The notes below the pieces were generated by a model, which was not told the DNA's origin, made no database searches, and saw only the letters and a list, made by a program, of their open reading frames with translations. A stretch of DNA of 9,253 bases, taken from contig JADFVG010000207.1 in NCBI GenBank assembly GCA_015222405.1, positions 1-9,253 on the forward strand, in the 5' to 3' direction. Numbering within the stretch: the stretch's first letter is position 1; each line of letters begins with the position of its first letter. Both the position numbers and the translations under genes were made by a program. Positions 1 through 5,528 of this stretch are shown here, one piece after another. This stretch comes from Chloroflexota bacterium. Its GTDB lineage: Bacteria > Chloroflexota > Dehalococcoidia > E44-bin15.

Positions 1-230
1 ATCTGTGCCTGCTTGAGATCGATGGCCGGAACATTGAGTTGGAAGCTGAGCACAGTGGCCAGGGTCTCCTGGCTGATGAGGCGTTGTTCTACAAGGACTT
101 CCTTCAAATCCTTGTTAGCCTGCTTAGCAGCCTCGCGAGCAGCTTCTAACTGCTCAGCAGTAATAAAAGCGCCCTCCACCAGGAGCTGATCGATCTCTCT
201 GCTCGTCTCCCCACATTTTTCTTCAGTCAT
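1..230 (-). CDS. GspE/PilB-family secretion ATPase, N-terminal fragment (cut by window edge)
   Basis: Reading leftward from the ATG at 230, an open frame of 76 codons runs off the window with no stop. It begins MTEEKCGETSREIDQLL. It contains the helical pattern of the N-terminal domain of type II secretion/type IV pilus assembly ATPases (T2SSE_N/MshEN): a short helical bundle, then VLVEQRLISQETLATVLSF and a closing NVPAIDLKQAQ segment. In this family the domain precedes the Walker ATPase, which would lie outside the window. The family powers assembly of pili or pseudopili at the cytoplasmic membrane. A purine-rich GGAAGGGG lies about five bases before the ATG and supports this start. The gene is on the same strand as the regulator genes to its right, 146 bases after the nearest one, so it may have its own promoter. 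A stand-alone MshEN-domain protein is the alternative. Assignment is from sequence pattern only. Confidence 0.72.
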   Translation of the reverse strand, partial: MTEEKCGETSREIDQLLVEGAFITAEQLEAAREAAKQANKDLKEVLVEQRLISQETLATVLSFQLNVPAIDLKQAQ

Positions 231-376
231 GACGACCCCTTCCGCGTTTGTGAGCGTGACCAAAAGCCACTTGCGGCGAAACAAAGGCTTTCATCATTTG
301 TGACGCAATATACGAGTGCATTCTCCTCCTGTGACGCCATATTCCTTTTGCCCTTTCCTCGAGAGCATTTCAGAGC

Positions 377-583
377 TCAGTGGGCTTTAATCTTGTTCGC
401 CTCAGCTTTGATTCTATTTATGTCGTCCCCCGTGAATAGCCGCCATCCCCTTCTGTCTGAATGGCTGACGTCTTTAAGGACGCCTTCTTTTAGCCAACGG
501 AGGTAAGTAGCTTTACTTATCCCTGCTCTTTTACAGGCTTCCGAGGTTCTGTAGTAAGTCTGACCATTGACAACTATAGGCAT
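377..583 (-). CDS. small MerR/excisionase-like helix-turn-helix protein
   Basis: This is a 68-residue protein. It opens with a short strand (PIVVNGQTYYRTSEACK), followed by a helix-turn-helix at about residues 11-30 (SEACKRAGISKATYLRWLKEG). A wing-like turn (DRRGWRLFTGDDI, about 43-55) and a lysine-rich C-terminal helix (residues 55-68) follow. This is the minimal winged-helix fold of the MerR/HTH_17/excisionase group; the effector and dimerisation regions of full MerR proteins are absent. It should act as a DNA-binding factor in the cytoplasm. The start is fixed by an excellent TAAGGAGG site nine bases upstream. That site overlaps the stop codon of the receiver gene before it, so the two genes form one transcription unit and may be translationally coupled. 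Candidate targets include the palindrome-rich promoter of its own operon at 1067-1123, which is an inference. A recombination-directionality role is possible, but no integrase is visible nearby. Confidence 0.82.
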   Translation of the reverse strand: MPIVVNGQTYYRTSEACKRAGISKATYLRWLKEGVLKDVSHSDRRGWRLFTGDDINRIKAEANKIKAH

Positions 584-592
584 TCTTAACAG

Positions 593-600
593 CCTCCTTA
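593..600 (-). promoter_or_regulatory. ribosome binding site overlapping the upstream stop codon
   Basis: The minus strand reads TAAGGAGG, a near-perfect Shine-Dalgarno site nine bases before the ATG at 583. Its first three bases are also the TAA stop of the receiver gene. A ribosome terminating on the receiver gene therefore covers the initiation site of the small DNA-binding protein, an arrangement typical of translational coupling. Confidence 0.8.
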
Positions 601-1011
601 CTGTACTATAGAGCTCTTGCCTCGCAGGACATTCCTAACAACCTGACGGAATTCTCTTATTGAAAAGGGCTTCACAAGGTAGCGGGCAACGCCCAGCTCC
701 CGACACAACTGCAGCGTTTCCTCGGAGGGATATCCTGTGATCACAATGAGCTTTGCCTCCGGCGACTTCTCCTTAGCCAGCGCTAGTGTTTGCAAGCCAT
801 CCATAACTGGCATTCGTAAGTCGGTGATGATCAGGTCGTATTGCTTCGCAGTCAAGACCTCTTTTGCGTTGGTTCCATCAGCTAGATACACAAAGTAGCC
901 GTCGGCGGCTAAAGCCTCTGTTAGTACGCTCCGCACACCGGGTTCGTCGTCAATCACTAGAACCTCAATGTGCTTGTCCCTTGGCCTTGAAGCAGGCTTT
1001 CGCTTCATCAT
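598..1011 (-). CDS. stand-alone receiver-domain response regulator (CheY/Spo0F-like)
   Basis: The protein is essentially one receiver domain with no output domain. All phosphotransfer residues are visible: the acidic pair in VLVIDDEPG, the phospho-acceptor Asp in LIITDLRMP, the switch Thr in IVITGYP and the invariant Lys in LVKPF. Numbered from the farthest possible start these are D26/D27, D69, T97 and K119; subtract five for the start chosen here. The frame can be extended to a TTG at 1026, but that codon has no ribosome site. The tandem ATGs at 1011 and 1008 follow GAGTGG, so 1011 was chosen. The short N-terminus is basic (MMKRKPASRPRDK). Such proteins relay or titrate phosphoryl groups, or regulate by protein contact; no histidine kinase adjoins this one on its transcript. 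It is the first gene of a unit with the small MerR-like protein. Confidence 0.9.
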   Translation of the reverse strand: MMKRKPASRPRDKHIEVLVIDDEPGVRSVLTEALAADGYFVYLADGTNAKEVLTAKQYDLIITDLRMPVMDGLQTLALAKEKSPEAKLIVITGYPSEETLQLCRELGVARYLVKPFSIREFRQVVRNVLRGKSSIVQ

Positions 1012-1066
1012 TTTCCACTCTTTCAACGAGCGATGCTTACTTGAGTGTCTGATTATATGTGATACC

Positions 1067-1110
1067 GTATAATACCATCTGATTTTATCTAATAGTATAG
1101 CATATTATAC
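1067..1110. repeat. AT-rich palindromes in the receiver-gene promoter region
   Basis: Two short palindromes occur within 44 bases. One is a perfect nine-base palindrome GTATAATAC at 1067-1075. The other is GTATA-N6-TATAC at 1095-1110. They share the half-site GTATA and lie in a conspicuously AT-rich island between more balanced coding sequence. The 1095-1110 palindrome falls across the -10 and spacer of the leftward promoter, and the other lies just downstream of the predicted transcription start. This is the geometry of repressor operators. Which protein binds is unknown; the MerR-like product of this operon is the nearest candidate. Confidence 0.5.
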
Positions 1111-1123
1111 CATATTGTGTCAA
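1094..1123 (-). promoter_or_regulatory. sigma70-type promoter for the receiver/MerR-like unit
   Basis: The minus strand carries TTGACA (1118-1123, perfect -35), an 18-base spacer and TATACT (1094-1099, five of six -10 matches). Transcription would start near 1087, about 75 bases before the receiver start codon. A second TATAAT lies inside the spacer but only eight bases from the -35, so it is not used with this box. No competing promoter of this quality was seen in the 288-base gap 1012-1299. The rest of that gap (1124-1299) holds no recognisable gene, RNA or terminator. Confidence 0.72.
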
Positions 1124-1299
1124 TGGGCCATCTACACATCCAGGACGTGGCACTGGATGGCATACCCAGATATGACAGGGTGGTTGACGATAGGTGAGAT
1201 GAGGGATAATGGTAGCTTATTGCACTAAGTAGCACATCCGGCTAATGACTCGCAAACTGCCGGTCGTCCTGAAACAAAGAGGTTATCATCGAGGGCGTC

Positions 1300-3303
1300 C
1301 TAAATTGGCACCTCAACTGTTACAACTGTCCCCTTGCCTGGCTCTGATTGAAGACTGAAACTGCCCCCAAGTAATTGAGCTCGCTCTTGCATTCCAGCCA
1401 AGCCCAGTTTACCATCAGTGGCTAGGTCTCCCAGCCTTTTAGGCAGCTCAAAACCCTTGCCATTATCGACAATGGTCAGTGTAGCTTTACCTTCGCCAAA
1501 TTCTGCTGTAACCCATGCCCTTGTTGCGCCCGAATGTCTCCAGACGTTCCTCAATGCTTCCTGAGCAATGCGGAATAGCAATAGCTCCGCCTCGGGAGAG
1601 AAGCGGCGCTCTGGGCCAACTACCGCTGTCGCCAGGGCTATCCCAAAGTGTTGGCTTAGATCGGAAGTCAGCCATTCCAGTGCCGGCAGCAGGCCCAAAT
1701 CGTCCAGTATGGACGGTCGCAGATCCTGGCTAAAACGGCGCACGCCTTCCAGTATTCTATTGGTTTGCTCCCGGAGTTCCTCCAAAAATTCAATATCGCG
1801 GGGTGAGAGATGCTCGGAGGTGGAAACGAGGTCATCCAATCGGCGCGAAAGCGCCACCAAACCTTGAGCGGTATCATCATGGAGTTCCCGGGCAATGCGC
1901 TTGCGCTCCTCCTCTTGAGCCCTGGTGACCTGGCGGAGATAGAACCTCAAATTCTCCTCCATACGCTTCTCTTCGGTGATATCCCGGGCAATATGCTGAA
2001 AGCCTGCTATCCGGCCATCGCTGACAATGGGGCTAGTGGTCAACTTGAGGATTGCCTCTGTGCCATCCTTCTTAATCAGGTATTGCTCAAAAGGCTCATT
2101 TGTGACCTCGCCTTGGAGCAGCTTTCGCTTGGTCTCTCTTGCCAGCTTTAGGCCTGCCTCCGGTAAGAAACTAGTAACATTCATGCCGATCAATTCTTCT
2201 TGGGCGTATCCAGTGAGTGAGGCAAACGCTCTGTTAGTCATGATAACATCGCCTTTCAAATCTTGAACCACGATGGCATCGTGAGCACTCTCGAATAACT
2301 CTCGATATTTTTTCTCCGATATTCGCAGTTGCTCTGCAATCAACTGCTCATTCTGGTAGAGGCGCGCATTCTCAATAGCAATGCCTATCTCGCTACCGAT
2401 GACAGAGAGCAGCTCCACCTCCTCAGTAGCAAATTGCTTCGACCGACGCGTAGCCATGCAAAGGGTACCCACTACCTTGCCCTTAGCCACCACAGGCACA
2501 ATGAGTTGAGCCCGAATTCCCTCCTGCTTCACTACCTCCCTTGACAATCTAGGGTCATAAGAGGCGTCTTCTACCACCATTGGCTCACCGCTCTGGGCCA
2601 CCCGTCCATTGAAGCCCTCCCCGATCCTCATCTTCTTTATCTCGGCGCTGAATTCTTCAGACACCCCTCGATAAAGCTCAAGCACAAGCTCCTGAGCCTG
2701 TTCATCTAGGAGAAATATCAAGCAGACCTCCACATCCATCACTTCCATAACCTTGCTGGCTGCAAGCTCCAGGACAGCTTGCAGCTCTAGAGACTGAGAG
2801 ATTATATCAGAGACGGCATTGAGGGCTGCGAGCCTTTTCTCGCTGTTCTCAACGGCCTGAACATGTGATTGAAGCTCCTGTTGAGCTTCTTCCAGCTTAA
2901 TAAGCGTCTGCTGGCGGCGCTTCCTCTCCCGCTGGTATCCCTCAAACCACATGTTCACCAGACCGCCGACGAGGATGACGCCAAGTGTCTCGAGCAAGGC
3001 ATCCTCCCAGCTTGGGGACACAAATACGACGCGGGGTAACATGATAGTCAGGGCAACTGCCAGGCTAATGAGCCCTCCCGTTATCCCGAAGATAAACCCG
3101 GCGTAGGTTATGGGAATCAGAAACAGAACTCGGTCCACCGCATGCCGGGTTAAGCCGAAATGGGTGCTGGACTCCTCATAAGTGAGGAACCCTATCTGCT
3201 CAGCATAGTGAAAGATTGTGCCAGCGACAAATAGAGCTAGCACAATCCAGAAATGAGGGTTGCGCATAATCCTTGGCATCCGGCTTGATACCTTTGAGAC
3301 CAT
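1300..3303 (-). CDS. membrane sensor histidine kinase, GAF-PAS-HisKA_3 (NarL/DegS type)
   Basis: The product is 667 residues from the ATG at 3303. In order it has: about four hydrophobic segments (residues about 15-38, 59-78, 78-96, 102-121); a charged coiled coil (about 124-162); a GAF domain (about 160-317); a PAS domain (about 331-446, with YRELFESAHDAIVV and SLTGYAQEELIG); a HisKA_3 dimerisation domain with the phospho-accepting His475 in RIARELHDDTAQG; and a C-terminal HATPase. The ATPase shows the N box (EALRNVWRHS), DNGKGF and GKLGLAGM. All catalytic motifs look intact. The membrane part has little extracellular loop, and sensing more likely lies in the cytosolic GAF/PAS pair; the ligand is unknown. 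A GTG two codons upstream is possible, but GAGG five bases before the ATG favours 3303. It follows the NarL-type regulator gene by 34 bases on the same strand, and that is its obvious phosphotransfer partner. Confidence 0.95.
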   Translation of the reverse strand: MVSKVSSRMPRIMRNPHFWIVLALFVAGTIFHYAEQIGFLTYEESSTHFGLTRHAVDRVLFLIPITYAGFIFGITGGLISLAVALTIMLPRVVFVSPSWEDALLETLGVILVGGLVNMWFEGYQRERKRRQQTLIKLEEAQQELQSHVQAVENSEKRLAALNAVSDIISQSLELQAVLELAASKVMEVMDVEVCLIFLLDEQAQELVLELYRGVSEEFSAEIKKMRIGEGFNGRVAQSGEPMVVEDASYDPRLSREVVKQEGIRAQLIVPVVAKGKVVGTLCMATRRSKQFATEEVELLSVIGSEIGIAIENARLYQNEQLIAEQLRISEKKYRELFESAHDAIVVQDLKGDVIMTNRAFASLTGYAQEELIGMNVTSFLPEAGLKLARETKRKLLQGEVTNEPFEQYLIKKDGTEAILKLTTSPIVSDGRIAGFQHIARDITEEKRMEENLRFYLRQVTRAQEEERKRIARELHDDTAQGLVALSRRLDDLVSTSEHLSPRDIEFLEELREQTNRILEGVRRFSQDLRPSILDDLGLLPALEWLTSDLSQHFGIALATAVVGPERRFSPEAELLLFRIAQEALRNVWRHSGATRAWVTAEFGEGKATLTIVDNGKGFELPKRLGDLATDGKLGLAGMQERAQLLGGSFSLQSEPGKGTVVTVEVPI

Positions 3304-3337
3304 CTCCACCCTCGCTTGAAAGCCGGGAGGCCTTTCC

Positions 3338-3997
3338 TCAGGGCAGCTCTTCCAGAGTGAACCAACCCCTTCTCAGTCCATAGAGCACAGCCTCGGTGCG
3401 TGAGCCAACATCCAGTTTGTTGAAAATGTTCCCTAGATGGGCTTGAACGGTGCGCACACTGAGGGAGAGCTCGCTGGCAATTGCTTTGTTGCTCATACCC
3501 CTGCTTGCCAGCGTCAGAATCTCGAGCTCGCGTTGGCTCAGGGGCTCTCGCTCCTCGCCGGGCTTGCCCATAGTGAGCTTAAAGCGATCTAGTACCTTGC
3601 GGGTAACCACATGGTCAAGCACCGACTCACCAGCATGTACCGCCCGGACAGCATCAACTAGTTCACGACCCCGGATATTCTTCAACAAGTACCCTGCCGC
3701 TCCCGCATCCAAGAGAGCGAAGATATACTGGTCATAGTCATAAGCAGTAAGTATCAGCACAGCAGCGGCTGGGTAAAGCTCCTTGATTTGTTTTGTTGCT
3801 TCGATGCCATTGAGCCTCGGCATGGCGATATCCATAATGACGACATCCGGCCGCAGCTTGACAGTTAGCTCAACGGCCTCCTCCCCGTCGCCAGCCTCAC
3901 CTACCACTTCGATGTCCTGTTCACGCTGGAGAAGCTCGCGTGTGCCCTCGCGCACTACCACATGGTCCTCAGCGAGCAAAACCCTGATCTTGCTCAT
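3338..3997 (-). CDS. NarL/LuxR-family response regulator
   Basis: The product has 219 residues from MSKIRVLLAEDH. The receiver domain (about 1-120) has the acidic pair E10/D11, phospho-acceptor D56 in VVIMDIAMP, T84 in LILTAY and K106 in GYLLKN. A linker follows, then a LuxR-type helix-turn-helix (about 150-215) with LSQRELEILTLASRGMSNK and the recognition region LSVRTVQAHLGNIFNKL. It is a DNA-binding transcription regulator, phosphorylated by a HisKA_3 kinase; that kinase is the next gene, 34 bases downstream. The frame stays open upstream to a GTG at 4081, but this 28-residue extension is not receiver-like and contains the promoter, while GAGGGAG sits just before the ATG at 3997. The promoter upstream of this gene is copied in inverted orientation ahead of the hdr operon, so the regulator may control both itself and the hdr genes (inference). 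Confidence 0.95.
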   Translation of the reverse strand: MSKIRVLLAEDHVVVREGTRELLQREQDIEVVGEAGDGEEAVELTVKLRPDVVIMDIAMPRLNGIEATKQIKELYPAAAVLILTAYDYDQYIFALLDAGAAGYLLKNIRGRELVDAVRAVHAGESVLDHVVTRKVLDRFKLTMGKPGEEREPLSQRELEILTLASRGMSNKAIASELSLSVRTVQAHLGNIFNKLDVGSRTEAVLYGLRRGWFTLEELP

Positions 3998-3999
3998 AG

Positions 4000-4006
4000 C
4001 TCCCTC
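4000..4006 (-). promoter_or_regulatory. ribosome binding site that sets the regulator start
   Basis: The minus strand reads GAGGGAG immediately before the ATG at 3997. It supports this start over the upstream GTG at 4081. It lies at or next to the predicted transcription start (about 4006), so the 5' leader would be only about nine bases long. Confidence 0.6.
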
Positions 4007-4012
4007 AGTCCA

Positions 4013-4041
4013 ATTATAGCCTACTTCAGAGGGCCTTTCAA
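4013..4041 (-). promoter_or_regulatory. sigma70-type promoter for the response regulator/kinase operon
   Basis: The minus strand carries TTGAAA (4036-4041), a 17-base spacer and a perfect TATAAT (4013-4018). Upstream lies an inverted repeat GTGCTG / CAGCAC (arms 4076-4081 and 4047-4052), whose inner edge is about four bases from the -35. The same boxes, spacing and upstream repeat recur on the plus strand at 5446-5515. Confidence 0.8.
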
Positions 4042-4089
4042 CAAAGGTGCTGGCATAAGCAAAATGGCCTAGTCTCAGCACATAAGGCT

Positions 4090-4203
4090 AGTGGAAGATG
4101 CTTAGTGGAAGGTGTTTGGGTTAGGTCTTTGTGGTAGTCCAAATAGGTGCTAACTCAGATGACACTGGGCAGCCGTGGTAGTAACCTGAGATTGGGTGGT
4201 AGA
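4090..4203 (+). repeat. GTGG(A/T)AG repeats upstream of the first RAM gene
   Basis: Five copies of GTGGAAG or GTGGTAG occur at 4091, 4105, 4131, 4175 and 4196. The first two form a 14-base direct repeat (4090-4103 and 4104-4117, 12 of 14 matching). No convincing plus-strand -35/-10 pair was found in this region, so how the RAM genes are transcribed is unclear. The repeats could be binding sites or simply low-complexity drift. Confidence 0.35.
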
Positions 4204-4250
4204 ACTGGGTGCTCCACCTCAGAGAACCGAAGGGAAGGGAGGATAAGAGG

Positions 4251-4664
4251 ATGGGAACCAAGGCCTACTTCATGATCGATGCGGTGGATGAGGTCTGTCG
4301 GGAGGGCCGCTGGCTAGAGGCAAAGAGGGACTTAGAGACAATCCCCGAGGTGGAGGCTGTTGAGGCAATCAGCGGGTCGTGTGATTTCATGGCAAAGGTG
4401 GATGCCCCAATAAGGGTGATTCTGGTAGCCAACAAGATACTGGCAAAGGAATGGGTCAAACGCCTCCGCATCCTCTTGGTTGAGCCTGTCGAACCAGAGA
4501 AGCCGACGCTCAACGAGCTTTTGGCCAAGCGACAGGAGACCCAAAGCATTAAGGATCTGGTGAAGACTCGAGCTAACGCGAGACAACCTGGGAACCAGGG
4601 CCGGGAGCAGGCTCGAAAGCAGGCTCGAAAGCGGAAGGATTACCCCCGTCAGGCCTGTCCGTAA
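4251..4664 (+). CDS. stand-alone Lrp/AsnC ligand-binding (RAM) domain protein with basic tail
   Basis: The protein is 137 residues. Residues 1-80 match the Lrp/AsnC C-terminal ligand-binding fold (RAM, AsnC_trans_reg): KAYFMID strand, LEAKRDLETIPEVEAVEAISG, the xxDFMAKVDAP strand, and VANKILAKEWVKRLRIL. There is no helix-turn-helix. Known RAM proteins assemble into oligomers and bind amino acids or similar small molecules between subunits. The tail (about 81-137) is rich in Lys, Arg and Gln and includes a QARK-QARK duplication; it is unlike the tails of the paralogs and could contact nucleic acid or another protein (inference). Where the paralogs have SGTYD or SGQYD, this one has SGSCD. The frame opens earlier, at 4209, but the ATG at 4251 follows GGGAGG by eight bases and aligns with the paralogs' MGTKAYFMI. 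It is the first of four RAM genes leading into the hdr operon. Confidence 0.88.
   Translation: MGTKAYFMIDAVDEVCREGRWLEAKRDLETIPEVEAVEAISGSCDFMAKVDAPIRVILVANKILAKEWVKRLRILLVEPVEPEKPTLNELLAKRQETQSIKDLVKTRANARQPGNQGREQARKQARKRKDYPRQACP
4608..4631 (+). repeat. perfect 12-bp tandem repeat, two units
   Basis: CAGGCTCGAAAG is repeated head to tail inside the basic tail of the first RAM gene, encoding QARK twice. It probably arose by slippage. Confidence 0.85.
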
Positions 4665-4666
4665 AG

Positions 4667-5033
4667 AAGGTACAGGAAAGGAGGATAAGGAAATGGGAAC
4701 CAAGGCGTACTTCATGATCAACATGGACAAGACACTCAGCGAAGACGGCTACTATGTGGACGCGATCAGAGAGCTGGAAGCAATACCTGAGATAGAGTCC
4801 GTTGAGGCAGTCTCTGGCACGTATGATCTCGTGGCTAAGGTGGACGCCCCAATAAGGGTGGTACTGGTAGCCAGCAAAGTGCTGGAAAAGAAATGGGTTA
4901 GGCGCCTGCACGTCCTTCAGGCTGAGCCCGTTGAACGTGAGGCTGCCGTCCCGCACGTCCCCAAGGCTGAGCCCGCTGAACGTGAGGCAACCATCGAATG
5001 GACTAGGAGGTAGTTCCTGTGCATAGCTGGGGC
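4667..5033 (+). repeat. tandem duplication, first 367-bp unit
   Basis: This unit spans the ribosome site, the whole second RAM gene and the 20 bases after its stop. It is followed directly by a second unit at 5034-5400, and both begin with AAGG. Within the coding part I count 21 mismatches in 321 bases. The duplication is younger than the split from the first and fourth RAM domains. Confidence 0.9.
4693..5013 (+). CDS. stand-alone Lrp/AsnC ligand-binding (RAM) domain protein, tandem copy 1
   Basis: The protein is 106 residues. Residues 1-78 form one RAM domain: KAYFMINMDK, an ELEAIPEIESVEAVSGTYD core, AKVDAPIRVVLVASKVL and a WVRRLHVLQAEP strand. No DNA-binding domain is present, so it cannot act as a classical Lrp repressor by itself. 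It more likely works as a ligand-binding oligomer or as a partner of the RAM domain on HdrC (inference). Residues 78-106 contain a 15-residue unit repeated twice, each starting AEPxEREA, with a proline-containing linker between. GGAAAGGAGG lies about eight bases before the ATG. The gene starts 28 bases after the first RAM gene and is about 90% identical in protein to the next one. Codon use looks like that of its neighbours. Confidence 0.88.
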   Translation: MGTKAYFMINMDKTLSEDGYYVDAIRELEAIPEIESVEAVSGTYDLVAKVDAPIRVVLVASKVLEKKWVRRLHVLQAEPVEREAAVPHVPKAEPAEREATIEWTRR

Positions 5034-5400
5034 AAGGTAAAGGAAAGGAGAGCAAGGAAATGGGAACCAAGGCGTACTTCATGATCAATATGGACAAGAG
5101 GTTTAGCGAAGACGGCTACTATGTGGACGCGATCAGAGAGCTGGAGGCAATGCCCGAGGTAGAGTCCGTTGAGGCAGTCTCTGGCACGTATGATCTCGTG
5201 GCCACGGTAGACGCCCCAATAAGGGTGGTACTGGTAGCTAACAAAGTGCTCGAAAAGGAATGGGTTAAGCGCCTGCACGTCCTTCAGGCTGAGCCCACTG
5301 AACGTGAGGCTGCCATCCCGCACGTCCCCAAGGCTGAGCCCGCTGAACGTGAGGCAACCATCGCATGGACTAGGAGGTAGTTCCTGTGCATAGCTGGGGC
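5034..5400 (+). repeat. tandem duplication, second 367-bp unit
   Basis: This is the second unit of the head-to-tail duplication that begins at 4667. It contains the third RAM gene with its ribosome site and the same trailing 20 bases. Similarity stops soon after the AAGG at 5401. Confidence 0.9.
5060..5380 (+). CDS. stand-alone Lrp/AsnC ligand-binding (RAM) domain protein, tandem copy 2
   Basis: The protein is 106 residues and shares about 95 of them with the gene before it. The RAM core (1-78) and the doubled AEPxEREA tail are both kept. The 11 amino-acid changes are scattered: RF for TL at residues 14-15, and K-to-T, S-to-N and K-to-E changes in the second half of the domain, among others. 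By my count about 14 of 21 base changes alter the protein, which is more than expected under strong constraint, so the copies may be diverging in ligand or partner choice, or under relaxed selection. AAAGGAG precedes the ATG by nine bases. It is followed by a 255-base gap holding the hdr promoter, so transcription of the hdr genes can be separate from that of the free RAM genes. Confidence 0.88.
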   Translation: MGTKAYFMINMDKRFSEDGYYVDAIRELEAMPEVESVEAVSGTYDLVATVDAPIRVVLVANKVLEKEWVKRLHVLQAEPTEREAAIPHVPKAEPAEREATIAWTRR

Positions 5401-5447
5401 AAGGGAGGATTCCAAAGAGGAATAGAGGCAGACAAAGGTAGAATGGG

Positions 5448-5528
5448 TGCTGACATTGGGTCATTTGGCTTATGCCAGCACCTTTGTTGAAAAGCTCTCT
5501 GAAGCAGGCTATAATTGAATTGAGGGTG
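5448..5528 (+). repeat. inverted copy B of an 81-bp promoter element
   Basis: This plus-strand segment matches the reverse complement of 4000-4080 at about 70 of 81 positions without gaps. It contains an inverted repeat GGTGCTG / CAGCACC (5446-5452 and 5476-5482, 23-base spacer), then the -35 and -10 boxes. Its partner drives the response regulator gene in the opposite direction. Confidence 0.85.
5487..5515 (+). promoter_or_regulatory. hdrC: sigma70-type promoter for the RAM-HdrC/HdrB/HdrA operon
   Basis: TTGAAA (5487-5492), a 17-base spacer and TATAAT (5510-5515) predict a start near 5522 and a leader of about 114 bases. The right arm of the upstream inverted repeat ends four bases before the -35, a position typical for an activator touching RNA polymerase. 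The leader (5523-5635) contains two modest inverted repeats: GGGCAA / TTGTCC around 5533-5552, with one G-T pair, and GACGG / CCGTC at 5561-5565 and 5583-5587. No known riboswitch was recognised in it. Confidence 0.8.

Larger units (their letters stand above)
4000..4080 (-). repeat. inverted copy A of an 81-bp promoter element
   Basis: Read on the minus strand, this segment aligns without gaps to plus-strand 5448-5528, with about 70 of 81 positions identical by eye. Most of the differences are transitions. The central 21 bases up to and including the -35 are identical, and so are the -10 and the bases around it. The pair forms an inverted repeat flanking the three free RAM-domain genes. Confidence 0.85.

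Noticed and set aside
263..291. Inverted repeat AAAGCC / GGCTTT before the secretion ATPase
   Set aside because: The stem is six base pairs around a 17-base loop with no proper T run, too weak to call a terminator or attenuator.
1184..1210. Rightward promoter-like TTGACG / GATAAT pair
   Set aside because: The spacer is only 15 bases and no plus-strand gene follows; the region downstream is the antisense of the kinase gene.
1515..2544. Several plus-strand open frames of 71-113 codons inside the kinase gene
   Set aside because: They lie antisense to a kinase whose domains are continuous and complete, and show no family features or ribosome sites.
3998..4081. N-terminal extension of the NarL-type regulator to a GTG at 4081
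   Set aside because: The extension contains the TTGAAA/TATAAT promoter, is not receiver-like, and has no ribosome site, whereas GAGGGAG precedes the ATG at 3997.
4209..4250. Fourteen extra codons before the first RAM gene
   Set aside because: The ATG at 4251 has a good ribosome site and aligns exactly with the paralogs' MGTKAYFMI start; the extension would be translated ribosome-site sequence.
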